A stretch of DNA of 64,000 nucleotides, taken from Streptomyces cellostaticus (GTDB lineage Bacteria; Actinomycetota; Actinomycetes; Streptomycetales; Streptomycetaceae). The first letter of the stretch is position 1. Every line of letters starts with the position of its first letter. Where the stretch lies: assembly GCF_001513965.1 (NCBI RefSeq), contig NZ_KQ948016.1, positions 186,001-250,000 of the forward strand, in the 5' to 3' direction. The translations under genes and the position numbers were made by a program. Shown here in pieces: positions 20,913 to 32,419 of the stretch. The notes under the pieces were generated by a model. The model searched no databases. It was given only the letters and a program-made list of their open reading frames with translations, and was not told the origin of the DNA.

Positions 20913-22996
20913 GTCTCCTGCCCCCGTCGTTCGTCCGGGAGGCCCGCGGTTACGGGCTCCCCCGAGGAACCCCCCGTCGTATCGGGTTCCTCGTCCTCAA
21001 TGATCTCTCCGGTCGCCGTGTTCACGGCGGGTGCGGCCGGGGCCGCCTGGGCGAGGGCCGCGGCGATCGTCTCAGCCGTCTTCCGGCCTATGCCCGGCAC
21101 CTCCTGGATCTGCTCGATTGTGGCGGACCGCAGCTTCTTCACCGAGCCGAAATGCTTGATGAGCGCCTGTTTGCGGGTCTCGCCGAGACCGGGCACGTCG
21201 TCCAGGGGGCCAGAACGGAAACGCTTGGCGCGTTTGGTGCGCTGGTAGGTGATCGCGAAGCGGTGGGCCTCGTCGCGGACGCGCTGGAGCAGGTAGAGGC
21301 CCTCGCTGGTGCGGGGCAGGACCACCGGGTCGTCCTCGCCGGGCACCCAGACCTCCTCCAGGCGCTTGGCGAGACCGCAGACGGCGATGTCGTCGATGCC
21401 CAGCTCGTCCAGTGCCCGCCGGGCCGCCGCGACCTGCGGCTGACCGCCGTCGACCACGACGAGCTGGGGCGGATAGGCGAACTTCCTGGGGCGGCCGTCG
21501 TCGTCCTTGAGGGAGCCGTTGATCACCTCGGTGCCCGTGAGAGGGGCGTCCGGGTCGGTGAGAGTGTTCTCGCCGTCGGCCCACTCCCCCGTCCTCTCCT
21601 TCTCGGCGAGGTAGCGCCTGAAGCGGCGGGTGATCACCTCGTGCATGGAGCGCACGTCGTCCTGGCCGGCGAAGCCCTTGATCTGGAAGCGGCGGTACTC
21701 GCTCTTGCGCTGCAGCCCGTCCTCGAAGACGACCATGGAGGCCACCACGTCGTCGCCCTGGAGGTGCGAGATGTCGTAGCACTCGATCCTGAGGGGGGCG
21801 CTGTCCAGGTCGAGGGCCTCGGCGACCTCCTCCAGGGCCCGCGAACGCGTGGTCAGGTCGGAGGCACGCTTGGTCTTGTGCAGGGCGAGGGCCTGCTGGG
21901 CGTTGCGCTCCACGGTCTCCATGAGCGCCTTCTTGTCGCCGCGCTGCGGGATGCGCAGCGACACGTTCGCCCCGCGGCGGACGGTCAGCCACTCCTGGAC
22001 CGGCTCGACCGGCTCGGGCAGCGCCGGGACCAGGACCTCCTTGGGGACGGCGTCCCCGGTCTCCTCGCCGTACAGCTGTTGCAGGGCGTGCTCGACGAGG
22101 GCGCCGGTGGTGACCTCCTCGACCTTGTCGGTCACCCAGCCGCGCTGGCCGCGCACCCGGCCGCCGCGCACATGGAAGATCTGCACGGCCGCCTCCAGCT
22201 CGTCCTCCGCGACGGCGATGAGGTCGGCGTCGGTCGCGTCGGCGAGCACGACCGCGTTCTTCTCCATGGCCTTCTTCAGGGCCTCGATGTCGTCGCGCAG
22301 GCGGGCTGCCCGCTCGTACTCCATCTCCTCGGCCGCCTCCATCATCTGCTTCTCCAGACGGCGGAGGTAGGTGCCGGTGCGGCCCGCCATGAACTCGCAG
22401 AACTCCTCGGCCAGCTCACGGTGGTCCTCGGGGGTGATCCGGCCGACGCAGGGGGCGGAGCACTTGCCGATGTAGCCGAGCAGGCAGGGGCGGCCGGTGC
22501 GGGCGGCGTTCTTGAAGACACCGGCCGAGCAGGTGCGCACCGGGAAGACCCGCAGCAGCAGGTCGACGGTGTCCCGGATGGCCCATGCGTGGCCGTACGG
22601 CCCGAAGTACCTGACGCCCTTCTTCTTGTGACCGCGCATCACCTGCACGCGCGGGAACTCCTCGTTCATCGTCACCGCGAGGTACGGGTAGCTCTTGTCG
22701 TCGCGGTACTTGACGTTGAACCGGGGGTCGTACTCCTTGATCCAGGAGTACTCCAGCTGAAGTGCCTCGACCTCCGTGGACACCACGGTCCACTCCACGG
22801 ATGCGGCGGTGGTCACCATCGTCCGGGTGCGCGGGTGCAGGTTCGCCAGGTCCTGGAAGTAGTTCGCCAGGCGCTGGCGCAGGCTTTTCGCCTTTCCGAC
22901 GTAGATCACCCGGCGGTGCTCGTCACGGAACCTGTACACCCCCGGGGTGTCCGGGATCTCACCCGGCCTGGGGCGGTAGCTGGAGGGGTCGGCCAT
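20909..22996 (-). CDS. uvrC: Excinuclease ABC subunit C
   Basis: The 695-residue nuclease makes both incisions in nucleotide excision repair. It has the GIY-YIG domain at the N-terminus ([20 protein letters not shown]), a UVR motif near residue 220, the RNase H-like C-terminal nuclease ([26 protein letters not shown]) and helix-hairpin-helix motifs at the end ([18 protein letters not shown]). ATG 22996 has no Shine-Dalgarno and lies 7 nt from a -10 box, so the mRNA is probably leaderless. It is the first gene of uvrC-rapZ-yvcK-whiA and has a PafBC-type damage promoter. Confidence 0.96.
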   Translation of the reverse strand: MADPSSYRPRPGEIPDTPGVYRFRDEHRRVIYVGKAKSLRQRLANYFQDLANLHPRTRTMVTTAASVEWTVVSTEVEALQLEYSWIKEYDPRFNVKYRDDKSYPYLAVTMNEEFPRVQVMRGHKKKGVRYFGPYGHAWAIRDTVDLLLRVFPVRTCSAGVFKNAARTGRPCLLGYIGKCSAPCVGRITPEDHRELAEEFCEFMAGRTGTYLRRLEKQMMEAAEEMEYERAARLRDDIEALKKAMEKNAVVLADATDADLIAVAEDELEAAVQIFHVRGGRVRGQRGWVTDKVEEVTTGALVEHALQQLYGEETGDAVPKEVLVPALPEPVEPVQEWLTVRRGANVSLRIPQRGDKKALMETVERNAQQALALHKTKRASDLTTRSRALEEVAEALDLDSAPLRIECYDISHLQGDDVVASMVVFEDGLQRKSEYRRFQIKGFAGQDDVRSMHEVITRRFRRYLAEKERTGEWADGENTLTDPDAPLTGTEVINGSLKDDDGRPRKFAYPPQLVVVDGGQPQVAAARRALDELGIDDIAVCGLAKRLEEVWVPGEDDPVVLPRTSEGLYLLQRVRDEAHRFAITYQRTKRAKRFRSGPLDDVPGLGETRKQALIKHFGSVKKLRSATIEQIQEVPGIGRKTAETIAAALAQAAPAAPAVNTATGEIIEDEEPDTTGGSSGEPVTAGLPDERRGQET

Positions 22997-23003
22997 GTCT
23001 CAC

Positions 23004-23026
23004 ACCCTACTGGCGAGCACCGACAC
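23004..23026 (-). promoter_or_regulatory. PafBC-type DNA-damage promoter of uvrC
   Basis: On the minus strand GTGTCGGTG (23018-23026) is followed by 8 nt and TAGGGT (23004-23009). This matches TTGTCRGTG-N8-TAnnnT at all but the first, weakly conserved base. The -10 box ends 7 nt before the uvrC ATG, which predicts a leaderless transcript. Confidence 0.7.
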
Positions 23027-23425
23027 CGCGTCGGGCCTGTGGACAACGCCCACCAGCGCGGCTGCCCGTCCGGCGCCCGTCGGCGTGGTCCCCTCGCCTC
23101 GCAACCCCTGGGGCAGCCTTCCGGCCATGCCGGACCTCTCCGGACCGGTCCGGCGGCGCACCCCGGCGGGCGCTCCTGCGGACAGGGGCGGCCCCGGCCC
23201 GCGCGTGGGGGTCGCGGCTCGGCCAGGAGTAGGCCGTGACCGGGTCCGGGGTGTTGTCGGGGTCTGGTCAACACGCTTCAATGCGGGGGAACTCGGGGCC
23301 ATGCACGCCGGCGTACGCACACGGCGACGCATGTACGGGCGCTCCGGCGCCCACGGGGGTGGCCCCGCACACCTGCTCCAGCGGTCCGACCAGCCGTCGT
23401 GACATCTCATAGAAAGGCCCTGTGC
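23027..23425. other. Intergenic region between divergent uvrC and a DNA-binding-like gene
   Basis: No gene is supported here. The region holds the perfect palindrome CCGGACCGGTCCGG (23140-23153) and a short hairpin GGGCGC-TCCG-GCGCCC near 23338. The promoter of the plus-strand gene at 23426 should lie in its right third, but I cannot pick one with confidence. Confidence 0.3.
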
Positions 23426-24373
23426 ATGCGGCACGCCACAGAACACGCGGACATCCCCACCGCGGAACTGCACACGGCCCTGCGGGGCGGCCCCTTCCAC
23501 GTGGCGCTGCGCGCCGCGATCGCCGCCCGCGGCCTGCCGCTCCAGCGTGTGCAGCACCACCTGTCGCGCCACGGGGTCAAGGTCGGGGTGACCAGCCTGA
23601 GTTACTGGCAGCAGGGTGCCCGCCGCCCGCAGCGCCCGGAGTCGCTGCGCGCCGTACGGGCCCTGGAGGAGATCCTCCAGCTGCCGGACGAGTCCCTGAT
23701 CCGGCTGCTCACGGAGTCCGGCGAACGCACCGCCACCGGCCGTGCCTCAGGCCGCTCGTACCGCTCCCTGGTCGAGGCCTCCGACGTCCTCAACCGGCTC
23801 CAGGCCGACCTGGGCTGGTCCCTCGACGGCGGACTGCACACCCTGGGCCACCACGAACGGGTCCGGATCGGCGCCCACCGCCAACTGGCGGGCCGCGAGT
23901 CCCACCACATCGTGCGGGCCCACCGCGACGGCGTCGACCGCTTCGTCGCCGTCCACCACGGCGACCCCGGCTGCAGCCCGCGCGCGATGACGGTGCACGC
24001 CCTGGAGAACTGCCGCACCGGACGCGTCCGCCTGGACCAGGACACCGGTGTGCTGGTGGCCGAACTCCTCTTCGGCACCCGGCTGCGCTCCGGCGACACC
24101 TTCCTCTTCCGGTACGGCATCGAGGACGGCACGGCCGGGGTCTCACGCGAGTACGTCCACGGTTTCGGCTTTCCGGGCGGCCAGTACGCGCTCCAGGTGC
24201 GCTTCGACGGGGCCGCTCTGCCGGCGCGGTGCCACCGCTTCACCCAGCACTCGCCCGCGGCCCCGCGCAGCGGTCGGCACGAGCTGCCCCTCAGCGGACC
24301 ACATCACAGCGTCCACGTGGTCGAGCCCCGGATCCGGCCGGGTCTGGTCGGCATCTCCTGGGACTGGGAGTGA
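23426..24373 (+). CDS. Uncharacterised protein with helix-turn-helix-like N-terminus
   Basis: The 315-residue product starts at ATG 23426 with AGAAAGG at 23411-23417. Residues about 20-95 look like an XRE-type DNA-binding fold (LPLQRVQHHLSRHGVKVGVT, SYWQQGARRPQRPESLRAVR, then EEILQLPDESLIRLL). The remainder is mostly beta (GVLVAELLFGTRLRSGDTFLF, EYVHGFGFPGGQYALQVRF) without a motif I can name. It resembles conserved Streptomyces proteins of unknown function. The Rieske gene converges on it. A role as transcription regulator is inferred from the N-terminus only. Confidence 0.8.
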   Translation: MRHATEHADIPTAELHTALRGGPFHVALRAAIAARGLPLQRVQHHLSRHGVKVGVTSLSYWQQGARRPQRPESLRAVRALEEILQLPDESLIRLLTESGERTATGRASGRSYRSLVEASDVLNRLQADLGWSLDGGLHTLGHHERVRIGAHRQLAGRESHHIVRAHRDGVDRFVAVHHGDPGCSPRAMTVHALENCRTGRVRLDQDTGVLVAELLFGTRLRSGDTFLFRYGIEDGTAGVSREYVHGFGFPGGQYALQVRFDGAALPARCHRFTQHSPAAPRSGRHELPLSGPHHSVHVVEPRIRPGLVGISWDWE

Positions 24374-24406
24374 GCGCCCGGCCCTTGACTCGGCCGTAAG
24401 GGCCGG

Positions 24407-24841
24407 TCAGGCACCCGGGCCGGCGACGATCCTGCCGTTCGCGGTCTTCACCGGCAGCTCGTTCAACGGCTCGGTGGCCGGCGCCTGGACCACCTTGCCG
24501 GTCACGGCGTCGAACTGGCTGCCGTGGCAGGGGCAGATCAGGGTCGTCCCCTGGAGCTTGTTGATGGGGCACCCCGCGTGCGTGCAGATGGTGCTGTACG
24601 CCTTGAGGGCCCCGCTCCCGTCCCGGCTCACCACCACGTTGTGGTCCCGGTAGAGCTTGGCGCCGCCCTTGGAGACCTCGCTCTCGGCACCGAGGTCGAC
24701 CGGCGCGGTCGGAGCCGCGTCGGCCGAGGCACCGCCGGGGGCCGAGCAGGCGGCCAGCCCGAGCCCGGTGACCGGGACCACGGCGGCTCCTCGCAGGACG
24801 GTACGGCGACTCGTGGACGGATGCGACGGTCGGGCGGGCAT
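24407..24841 (-). CDS. Rieske [2Fe-2S] lipoprotein
   Basis: The 144-residue protein carries a twin-arginine signal (SRRTVLRGAAVVPVTGLGLAAC) that ends in a lipobox, so it should be exported folded and anchored outside the membrane. The Rieske cluster ligands are in CTHAGC and CPCHGSQF, with the usual disulphide cysteines. ATG 24841 follows GGAG at good spacing; an in-frame ATG at 24859 is possible. No redox partner lies next to it, so its electron acceptor is unknown. Confidence 0.92.
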   Translation of the reverse strand: MPARPSHPSTSRRTVLRGAAVVPVTGLGLAACSAPGGASADAAPTAPVDLGAESEVSKGGAKLYRDHNVVVSRDGSGALKAYSTICTHAGCPINKLQGTTLICPCHGSQFDAVTGKVVQAPATEPLNELPVKTANGRIVAGPGA

Positions 24842-24949
24842 CAGGGACTCCGTCTCCACTGGTCAGGGGGTGTGCAGGCCGACGATACCTGGGCACAACG
24901 GCCGGGCCCTGAGCAGGGGCGATGAGCGGGGACGGGGTGGTTCCCGGCA

Positions 24950-24999
24950 CGCAAACGTTTGCGTAAGCGTTTACGCGAGGGTGGTGGATGGGGTACCTT
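24950..24999 (+). promoter_or_regulatory. LacI-type double operator and promoter of the lacI-kinase operon
   Basis: CGCAAACGTTTGCG (24950-24963) is a perfect palindrome and GCGTAAGCGTTTACGC (24961-24976) matches its own complement at 14 of 16 positions; both have the CG-centred form used by LacI-family proteins. TTTACG (24970-24975) and TACCTT (24994-24999), 18 nt apart, make a plausible promoter whose -35 box lies inside the operator. Autoregulation by the downstream LacI protein is inferred. Confidence 0.65.
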
Positions 25000-25020
25000 C
25001 CCGGCGTCCAGCCAGTCCCA

Positions 25021-25106
25021 GCTCAGCGGCTCAGCGGCTCAGCGGCTCAGCGGCTCAGCGGCTCAGCGGCTCAGCGGCTCAGCGGCTCAGCGGCTCAGCG
25101 GCTCAG
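25021..25106 (+). repeat. Octamer tandem repeat (GCTCAGCG, 10 full copies plus 6 nt) in the lacI leader
   Basis: The unit GCTCAGCG is repeated perfectly ten times and breaks off after GCTCAG, where it runs straight into the Shine-Dalgarno AGGAGG (25105-25110). The predicted transcript start near 25006 places the whole array in the 5' leader. Each unit contains the near-dyad GCT-C-AGC, so the RNA could fold on itself. Perfect units suggest recent expansion by replication slippage. Confidence 0.9.
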
Positions 25107-25117
25107 GAGGAAACGCG

Positions 25118-26257
25118 ATGCCCACCATGGCGGACGTCGCCCGGAGCGCGGGAGTTTCCGTGGCGACCGTCTCCCACGTGCTCAACGACACGCGTCCGGT
25201 GCTGCCCCACACCCGCCAGGCCGTGCTGGAAGCCGTCGACGCCCTGGGCTACACGCCCAACACCCTCGCCCGCTCCCTGGTGACCTCCCGCACCCGCTCG
25301 ATCGGCCTCGCGGTGTCGGCGATCAGCAACCCGTACTTCACGGAGATCCTCCAGGGCGTCGAGGCCACCGCCCTGGACGCGGGCTACAGCCTGCTCATCG
25401 CCGACCCACACGACGACCCCGCGCACGAACGCAAGGTCGTCCAGCTCCTCCACGAGCGCCGAGTGGACGGCATGATCGTCGCCCCCTCCGCGAACCCGCA
25501 GGACCTCGTGGCCTACCTCGGCCGCCACGCCGTGCCGACGGTGCTCCTGGACCGGGTGCTCCCGACGGGTGACCGCCCCACAAGCGCACCGCACCTCGAT
25601 CAGCCCTCTCCCGACCAACCCTGTTTCGATCAGGTCTGTGCCGAGAACACCGGACCGACGGCCCGTCTCGTCACCCACCTCGCCGGGCTCGGCCATCGCC
25701 GGATCGGTCTGGTCGCCGGGCTGGCGGGGCTCAGCACCACGAGCGAGCGGATCACCGGCTACCGGCAGGCACTCGCCGCCGCCGGCCTCGGCCACGACGA
25801 GGCCCTCGTCGTCTCCGGCAACTCCGAGTCAGCCGCCGCCGAGCGGGCCACGGCCGCCCTGCTCTCCCTCCCCGCTCCGCCGACGGCCCTGGTCACCGCC
25901 AACAACGCCATGACCATCGGCGCCCTGCGCGCCCTGCGCAGGCTGGGCCTGGCCGTGCCGGACGACATGGCCCTGTGCTGCTTCGACGACTTCGTCTGGG
26001 CCGACCTGTTCTCGCCCCGGCTCACCGCCATCGCCCAGCCCAGCAGGGAAATCGGCGCCCAGGCCGTCCGGGTGCTCCTGGACCGGCTGGCCGCACCGGA
26101 CCGGCCCGCCCGGACCGTACGACTGCCCTGTACCTTCGTCCACCGCACCTCCTGCGGGTGCCCGGAGGACCGGGACGAGGCCCAAGGCCCCCGGCCGGAC
26201 GGTCCCGGCGGGAGAACCGAACCATCCGCGCTGTCCGAGAAGGGAACCGCTTCGTGA
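25118..26257 (+). CDS. LacI-family transcriptional regulator
   Basis: The 379-residue repressor has the LacI helix-turn-helix at its N-terminus (MADVARSAGVSVATVSHVLN) and hinge (ALGYTPNTLARSL), followed by the periplasmic-binding-protein-like sensor (IGLAVSAISNPYFTEILQGV). The frame stays open to 24959 through the octamer array, but ATG 25118 with AGGAGG seven nt upstream is the clear start. A short low-complexity tail follows the sensor domain. The next gene, a PfkB kinase, overlaps by GTGA, so the regulator probably responds to that sugar and controls its own operon. Confidence 0.93.
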   Translation: MPTMADVARSAGVSVATVSHVLNDTRPVLPHTRQAVLEAVDALGYTPNTLARSLVTSRTRSIGLAVSAISNPYFTEILQGVEATALDAGYSLLIADPHDDPAHERKVVQLLHERRVDGMIVAPSANPQDLVAYLGRHAVPTVLLDRVLPTGDRPTSAPHLDQPSPDQPCFDQVCAENTGPTARLVTHLAGLGHRRIGLVAGLAGLSTTSERITGYRQALAAAGLGHDEALVVSGNSESAAAERATAALLSLPAPPTALVTANNAMTIGALRALRRLGLAVPDDMALCCFDDFVWADLFSPRLTAIAQPSREIGAQAVRVLLDRLAAPDRPARTVRLPCTFVHRTSCGCPEDRDEAQGPRPDGPGGRTEPSALSEKGTAS

Positions 26258-27165
26258 TCGTCGTCGCCGGTGAGGCACTGATCGACCTGGTTCCGCACGG
26301 CCCGGGTGCCCTGGCGGACCTGAAGCCGGCGCTCGGCGGCGGCCCGTACAACACCGCCGTGGCCCTCGGCCGCCTGGGCTCCCCGACCGCCTTCTGCTCC
26401 CGCACGTCGTACGACGCCTTCGGCGAGGCCCTGCTCGACGGGCTGCGGCAGGCGGGGGTGGACGTGTCGGGCGTACAGCGCGGCCCCGAGCCGACCACCC
26501 TCGCGGTCGCCGCCATCGACGCCGGCGGCTCGGCCGCGTACTCCTTCTACGTCGACGGCACCGCCGACCGCCTGTTCACCGCAGCGGCCGGCCTGCCCAT
26601 CGGCACGCGCGCGGTGTCCTTCGGCACCTGCTCGCTCGTCCTGGAGCCGGGGGCGAGCGCCTATGAGGAGCTGATGCGGACCGCCGCCGGGCAGGGCCTG
26701 TTCACCGCGCTCGACCCCAATATCCGGGCCGGCCTGATCCCGGACGCGGACGCCTACCGGGCGCGTTTCAAGAGCTGGCTGCCCTCGGTGACGCTGCTGA
26801 AGCTGTCCGCGGAGGACGCCGAGTGGCTGGGCGGCACCCCGCGCGAGTGGCTGGCCGCGGGACCGTCGGCCGTCGTGATCACCCGGGGCGGCGACGGCCT
26901 CACCGTCCACACCCGGGAGGGCGCGGAGTACTCCGTACCGGGCGAGAAGGTCGAGGTCGTGGACACCATCGGCGCCGGTGACACGGTGAACGCGGCCCTG
27001 TTGCACGGTCTGTCCGCCCAGGAGGCGCTGTCGTCGGAAGCGCTCGCCGCCCTGGGCGCGGACGGCTGGCGGCGGCTGCTGCGGTTCGCGGCACGTGCGG
27101 CGGCGATCACCTGCTCACGAGCGGGGGCGGAGCCGCCGTATGCGGCCGAGCTGGGCCAACTGTGA
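26254..27165 (+). CDS. PfkB-family carbohydrate kinase (fructokinase-like)
   Basis: The 303-residue enzyme has the PfkB signatures: N-terminal VVAGEALIDLVP, substrate segment GGGPYNTAVALGRLG and the C-terminal ATP/catalytic motif TIGAGDTVNAALL with the base Asp. GTG 26254 overlaps the lacI stop and has AGAAGGGA upstream. Sequence style is closest to fructokinases and related sugar kinases, but the sugar cannot be fixed. No transporter lies nearby. A strong terminator follows. Confidence 0.9.
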   Translation: MIVVAGEALIDLVPHGPGALADLKPALGGGPYNTAVALGRLGSPTAFCSRTSYDAFGEALLDGLRQAGVDVSGVQRGPEPTTLAVAAIDAGGSAAYSFYVDGTADRLFTAAAGLPIGTRAVSFGTCSLVLEPGASAYEELMRTAAGQGLFTALDPNIRAGLIPDADAYRARFKSWLPSVTLLKLSAEDAEWLGGTPREWLAAGPSAVVITRGGDGLTVHTREGAEYSVPGEKVEVVDTIGAGDTVNAALLHGLSAQEALSSEALAALGADGWRRLLRFAARAAAITCSRAGAEPPYAAELGQL

Positions 27166-27260
27166 TCTCGGTGTAGTTGTCAAGGTGCGGCCGGACATGC
27201 AGTTCGCGGAACCGGTCGAGTCTGCCGAACCGCAGAGTCAGGGTGGCTGATGGTTGAACG

Positions 27261-27302
27261 AGCGGCGCCCCGCGGGGAGTTCCCGCGGGGCGCCGCTTTT
27301 TT
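27261..27302. terminator. Strong bidirectional terminator between kinase and uvrA
   Basis: The arms AGCGGCGCCCCGCGGG (27261-27276) and CCCGCGGGGCGCCGCT (27282-27297) are perfect 16-bp complements with a 5-nt loop, followed by a T-run to 27302. It separates two convergent genes. Confidence 0.9.
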
Positions 27303-27345
27303 GATGATGCGTCAGCGCAAGGCCCGTGTCGCGCCGGTATCGGAT

Positions 27346-30372
<3,027 letters not shown>

Positions 30373-30429
30373 GCCGGTCCGCACCTTTCTTGAGAGAAGT
30401 GACAGGGGCGGGGCCCCCGTGCTTCTTCG

Positions 30430-30452
30430 AGACTAGGGGGAGCCACTGACAA
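30430..30452 (-). promoter_or_regulatory. PafBC-type DNA-damage promoter of uvrA
   Basis: On the minus strand TTGTCAGTG (30444-30452), 8 nt, then TAGTCT (30430-30435) match the consensus fully. The predicted start near 30423 gives a leader of about 51 nt. Confidence 0.8.
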
Positions 30453-30597
30453 CGCCGGTCGGATTTCCCGGTTGCATAACAACCCCCGGACATCCAGCAT
30501 GCCCGACGTCGCCTTCGACGATATAGCACGTGCTTTCGATTTGCGGTCGGGGTTCACCACCTTCACCCAAAGGTGTGGCGGGGCTAGGGTCAGGCCC

Positions 30598-31284
30598 ATG
30601 ACTGATCACGCTCATGACCTGGTCTGTGTACGGGACGCGACCGAGCGGCTCCTCACCGCTGCCGCCGCACTGGACAACGCTTCGCTCGCCGAGCCGTCAC
30701 GGCTTCCGGGATGGACCCGCGGGCACGTCCTCGCTCACCTCGCCCGCAACGCGGACGCGCTCGTGAACGTCCTGGAGGGCCGTCCCATGTACGCGAGCGC
30801 CGAGGTGCGCGACGCCGACATCGAGCGGGACGCCCCGCGCCCCCTGGACGTCCAGCTCGCCGACGTGCGCGAGAGCGCCGGCCGCTTCCGGGAGGCGGGG
30901 GCCGCGCCGGCGGACTGGACGCGCACGGTCGAGCTGCGCAACGGGGTCACCGACTCCGCGTCCCGGGTGCCGTTCCGGCGCTGGGGCGAGGTGGAGCTGC
31001 ACCATGTCGACCTCGGGATCGGGTACGAGCTGGAGGATCTTCCGGCCGAGTTCACGGAGCGGGAGATCGACTTCCTGACGCGGCGGTTCTCCGGGCACCC
31101 CGACGTCGCGGCGACCCGCGTCACGGACGGCAGGCACGCGTGGACCACGGGACGCGAGGCGTCCGAGCCCGAGGTCACGGTCAGCGGCGCTCCGGCGGAC
31201 CTGCTGGGCTGGCTCGCCGGACGCCGTGAGGGGGCCGCGCTGAAGGCGGCGGGCGGCGCACTGCCGCAGCTGCCTCCGTTGTAG
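30598..31284 (+). CDS. Maleylpyruvate isomerase-family mycothiol-dependent enzyme
   Basis: The 228-residue product has the DinB-like MDMPI N-terminal domain with the metal-ligand segment WTRGHVLAHLARNADAL, the second ligand block VELHHVDLGIGY, and the small C-terminal MDMPI domain. Family members use mycothiol as cofactor or conjugate it. ATG 30598 lacks a Shine-Dalgarno; TAGGGT at 30585-30590 ends 7 nt before it, so the mRNA is probably leaderless. It is divergent from uvrA and 46 nt upstream of the metallo-hydrolase. The substrate is unknown. Confidence 0.88.
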   Translation: MTDHAHDLVCVRDATERLLTAAAALDNASLAEPSRLPGWTRGHVLAHLARNADALVNVLEGRPMYASAEVRDADIERDAPRPLDVQLADVRESAGRFREAGAAPADWTRTVELRNGVTDSASRVPFRRWGEVELHHVDLGIGYELEDLPAEFTEREIDFLTRRFSGHPDVAATRVTDGRHAWTTGREASEPEVTVSGAPADLLGWLAGRREGAALKAAGGALPQLPPL

Positions 31285-31330
31285 GCCGACGACAGCCCTT
31301 CGAGCACTCCCCCGCTATAGGCTGATCACC

Positions 31331-31987
31331 ATGACGTACACCGGAGATGTCAAGGTCGGCGGACCGGCAGACGTGCACGAGCTGAAAGACCTGATGATCA
31401 CCAAGATCGCGGTCGGCCCGATGGACAACAACGCCTATCTGCTGCGCTGCCGGGCCACCGACGAGCAGCTCCTCATCGATGCCGCCAACGAGGCACACAC
31501 GCTGATCGCCATGATCGGTGACGACGGCATCGCGTCCGTCGTCACCACGCATCAGCACGGCGACCACTGGCAGGCGCTGGCCGAGGTCGTCTCCGCCACC
31601 GGTGCCCGTACGTATGCCGGACGGGACGACGCTCCGGGCATCCCGGTGCCCACCGACGTCCTGGTCGACGACGGTGACGTCATCAGGGTGGGGCGCGTGG
31701 AACTCACCGCGCGCCACCTCGTCGGGCACACCCCGGGCTCCATCGCGCTGGTCTACGACGACCCGCACGGCCACCCGCACGTCTTCACCGGGGACTGTCT
31801 CTTCCCGGGCGGTGTCGGAAACACACGCAAGGACCCGAAGGCCTTCGCCAGCCTGATCCACGACGTCGAGACGAAGATCTTCGAAGTACTGCCGGACGAG
31901 ACCTGGGTGTACCCCGGGCACGGCAACGACACCACGCTGGGTGCGGAGCGGCCGCAACTGCCGGAGTGGCACGCGCGCGGGTGGTGA
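31331..31987 (+). CDS. MBL-fold metallo-hydrolase, glyoxalase II-like
   Basis: The 218-residue protein shows the metallo-beta-lactamase fold: metal motif THQHGDHW near residue 77, GHTPGSIALVY and FTGDCLFPGGVG, then YPGHGNDTTLG. This is the glyoxalase II-like subgroup acting on thioesters or persulphides. TAGGCT ends 7 nt before the ATG and no Shine-Dalgarno is present, suggesting a leaderless mRNA. Its position after a mycothiol-type isomerase suggests a thiol-linked detoxification role, which is inference. Confidence 0.9.
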   Translation: MTYTGDVKVGGPADVHELKDLMITKIAVGPMDNNAYLLRCRATDEQLLIDAANEAHTLIAMIGDDGIASVVTTHQHGDHWQALAEVVSATGARTYAGRDDAPGIPVPTDVLVDDGDVIRVGRVELTARHLVGHTPGSIALVYDDPHGHPHVFTGDCLFPGGVGNTRKDPKAFASLIHDVETKIFEVLPDETWVYPGHGNDTTLGAERPQLPEWHARGW

Positions 31988-32419
31988 GTGGCGAGCGCCT
32001 CATGGCTCGTGGTCCGTGTGCGGCTGCGGGTGCGTGGGGGCTTGTCGCGCAGTTCCCCGCGCCCCTTTTGCAGCGCAGGCGGCTCGAGAAGTTGGCGTTT
32101 CTGCGCTGGGCGCACGCCCCGCATGTGCACCCGGCGCACATCTCGCCACGCGCGCCCCGTGTGAACTGTTCGCACGCGCCGGGGGTGCATGCGCGCTCCC
32201 CTGGCGCCGTGTCACGCAGTCAACTGGTAGCAGCCCCGCACAGGATGACGGCTCCTGCGCGGTATGGGCCGCCGGTCTTCCAACCCCGCCCTCGGCCGGC
32301 GGCCCAGGCCAGGGCCACCTCGGGGGCAGTGTTCACACGACTGCAACACCGGTTCCCACTATGCGGACAATGAACGTCGTGACCTGGACAAACAGGGGGT
32401 TCACTGCCAATCTCCCGCC
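31988..32419 (+). other. Intergenic region with a Streptomyces-type dispersed hairpin element
   Basis: No gene is supported in these 432 bp. GCGTGGGG (32032-32039) pairs with CCCCGCGC (32055-32062) and is followed by CCC and TTTT (32066-32069), a terminator for the metallo-hydrolase. The sequence around it, with CGCGCAGTTCCCCGCGCCCC, resembles an element I remember as repeated many times in Streptomyces intergenic regions. The promoter of the next operon should lie near 32330-32400 but is not obvious. Confidence 0.5.

Noticed and set aside
24959..25117. Upstream extension of the LacI frame through the octamer array, giving a repeated Ser-Gly-Ser-Ala-Ala-Gln peptide
   Set aside because: It would start inside the operator without a ribosome binding site, while ATG 25118 has a perfect AGGAGG and the normal LacI N-terminus.
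30373..30470. A LexA-type SOS box upstream of uvrA, uvrB or uvrC
   Set aside because: No GAAC-N4-GTTC type dyad is seen near the promoters; the RecA-independent motif explains them better.
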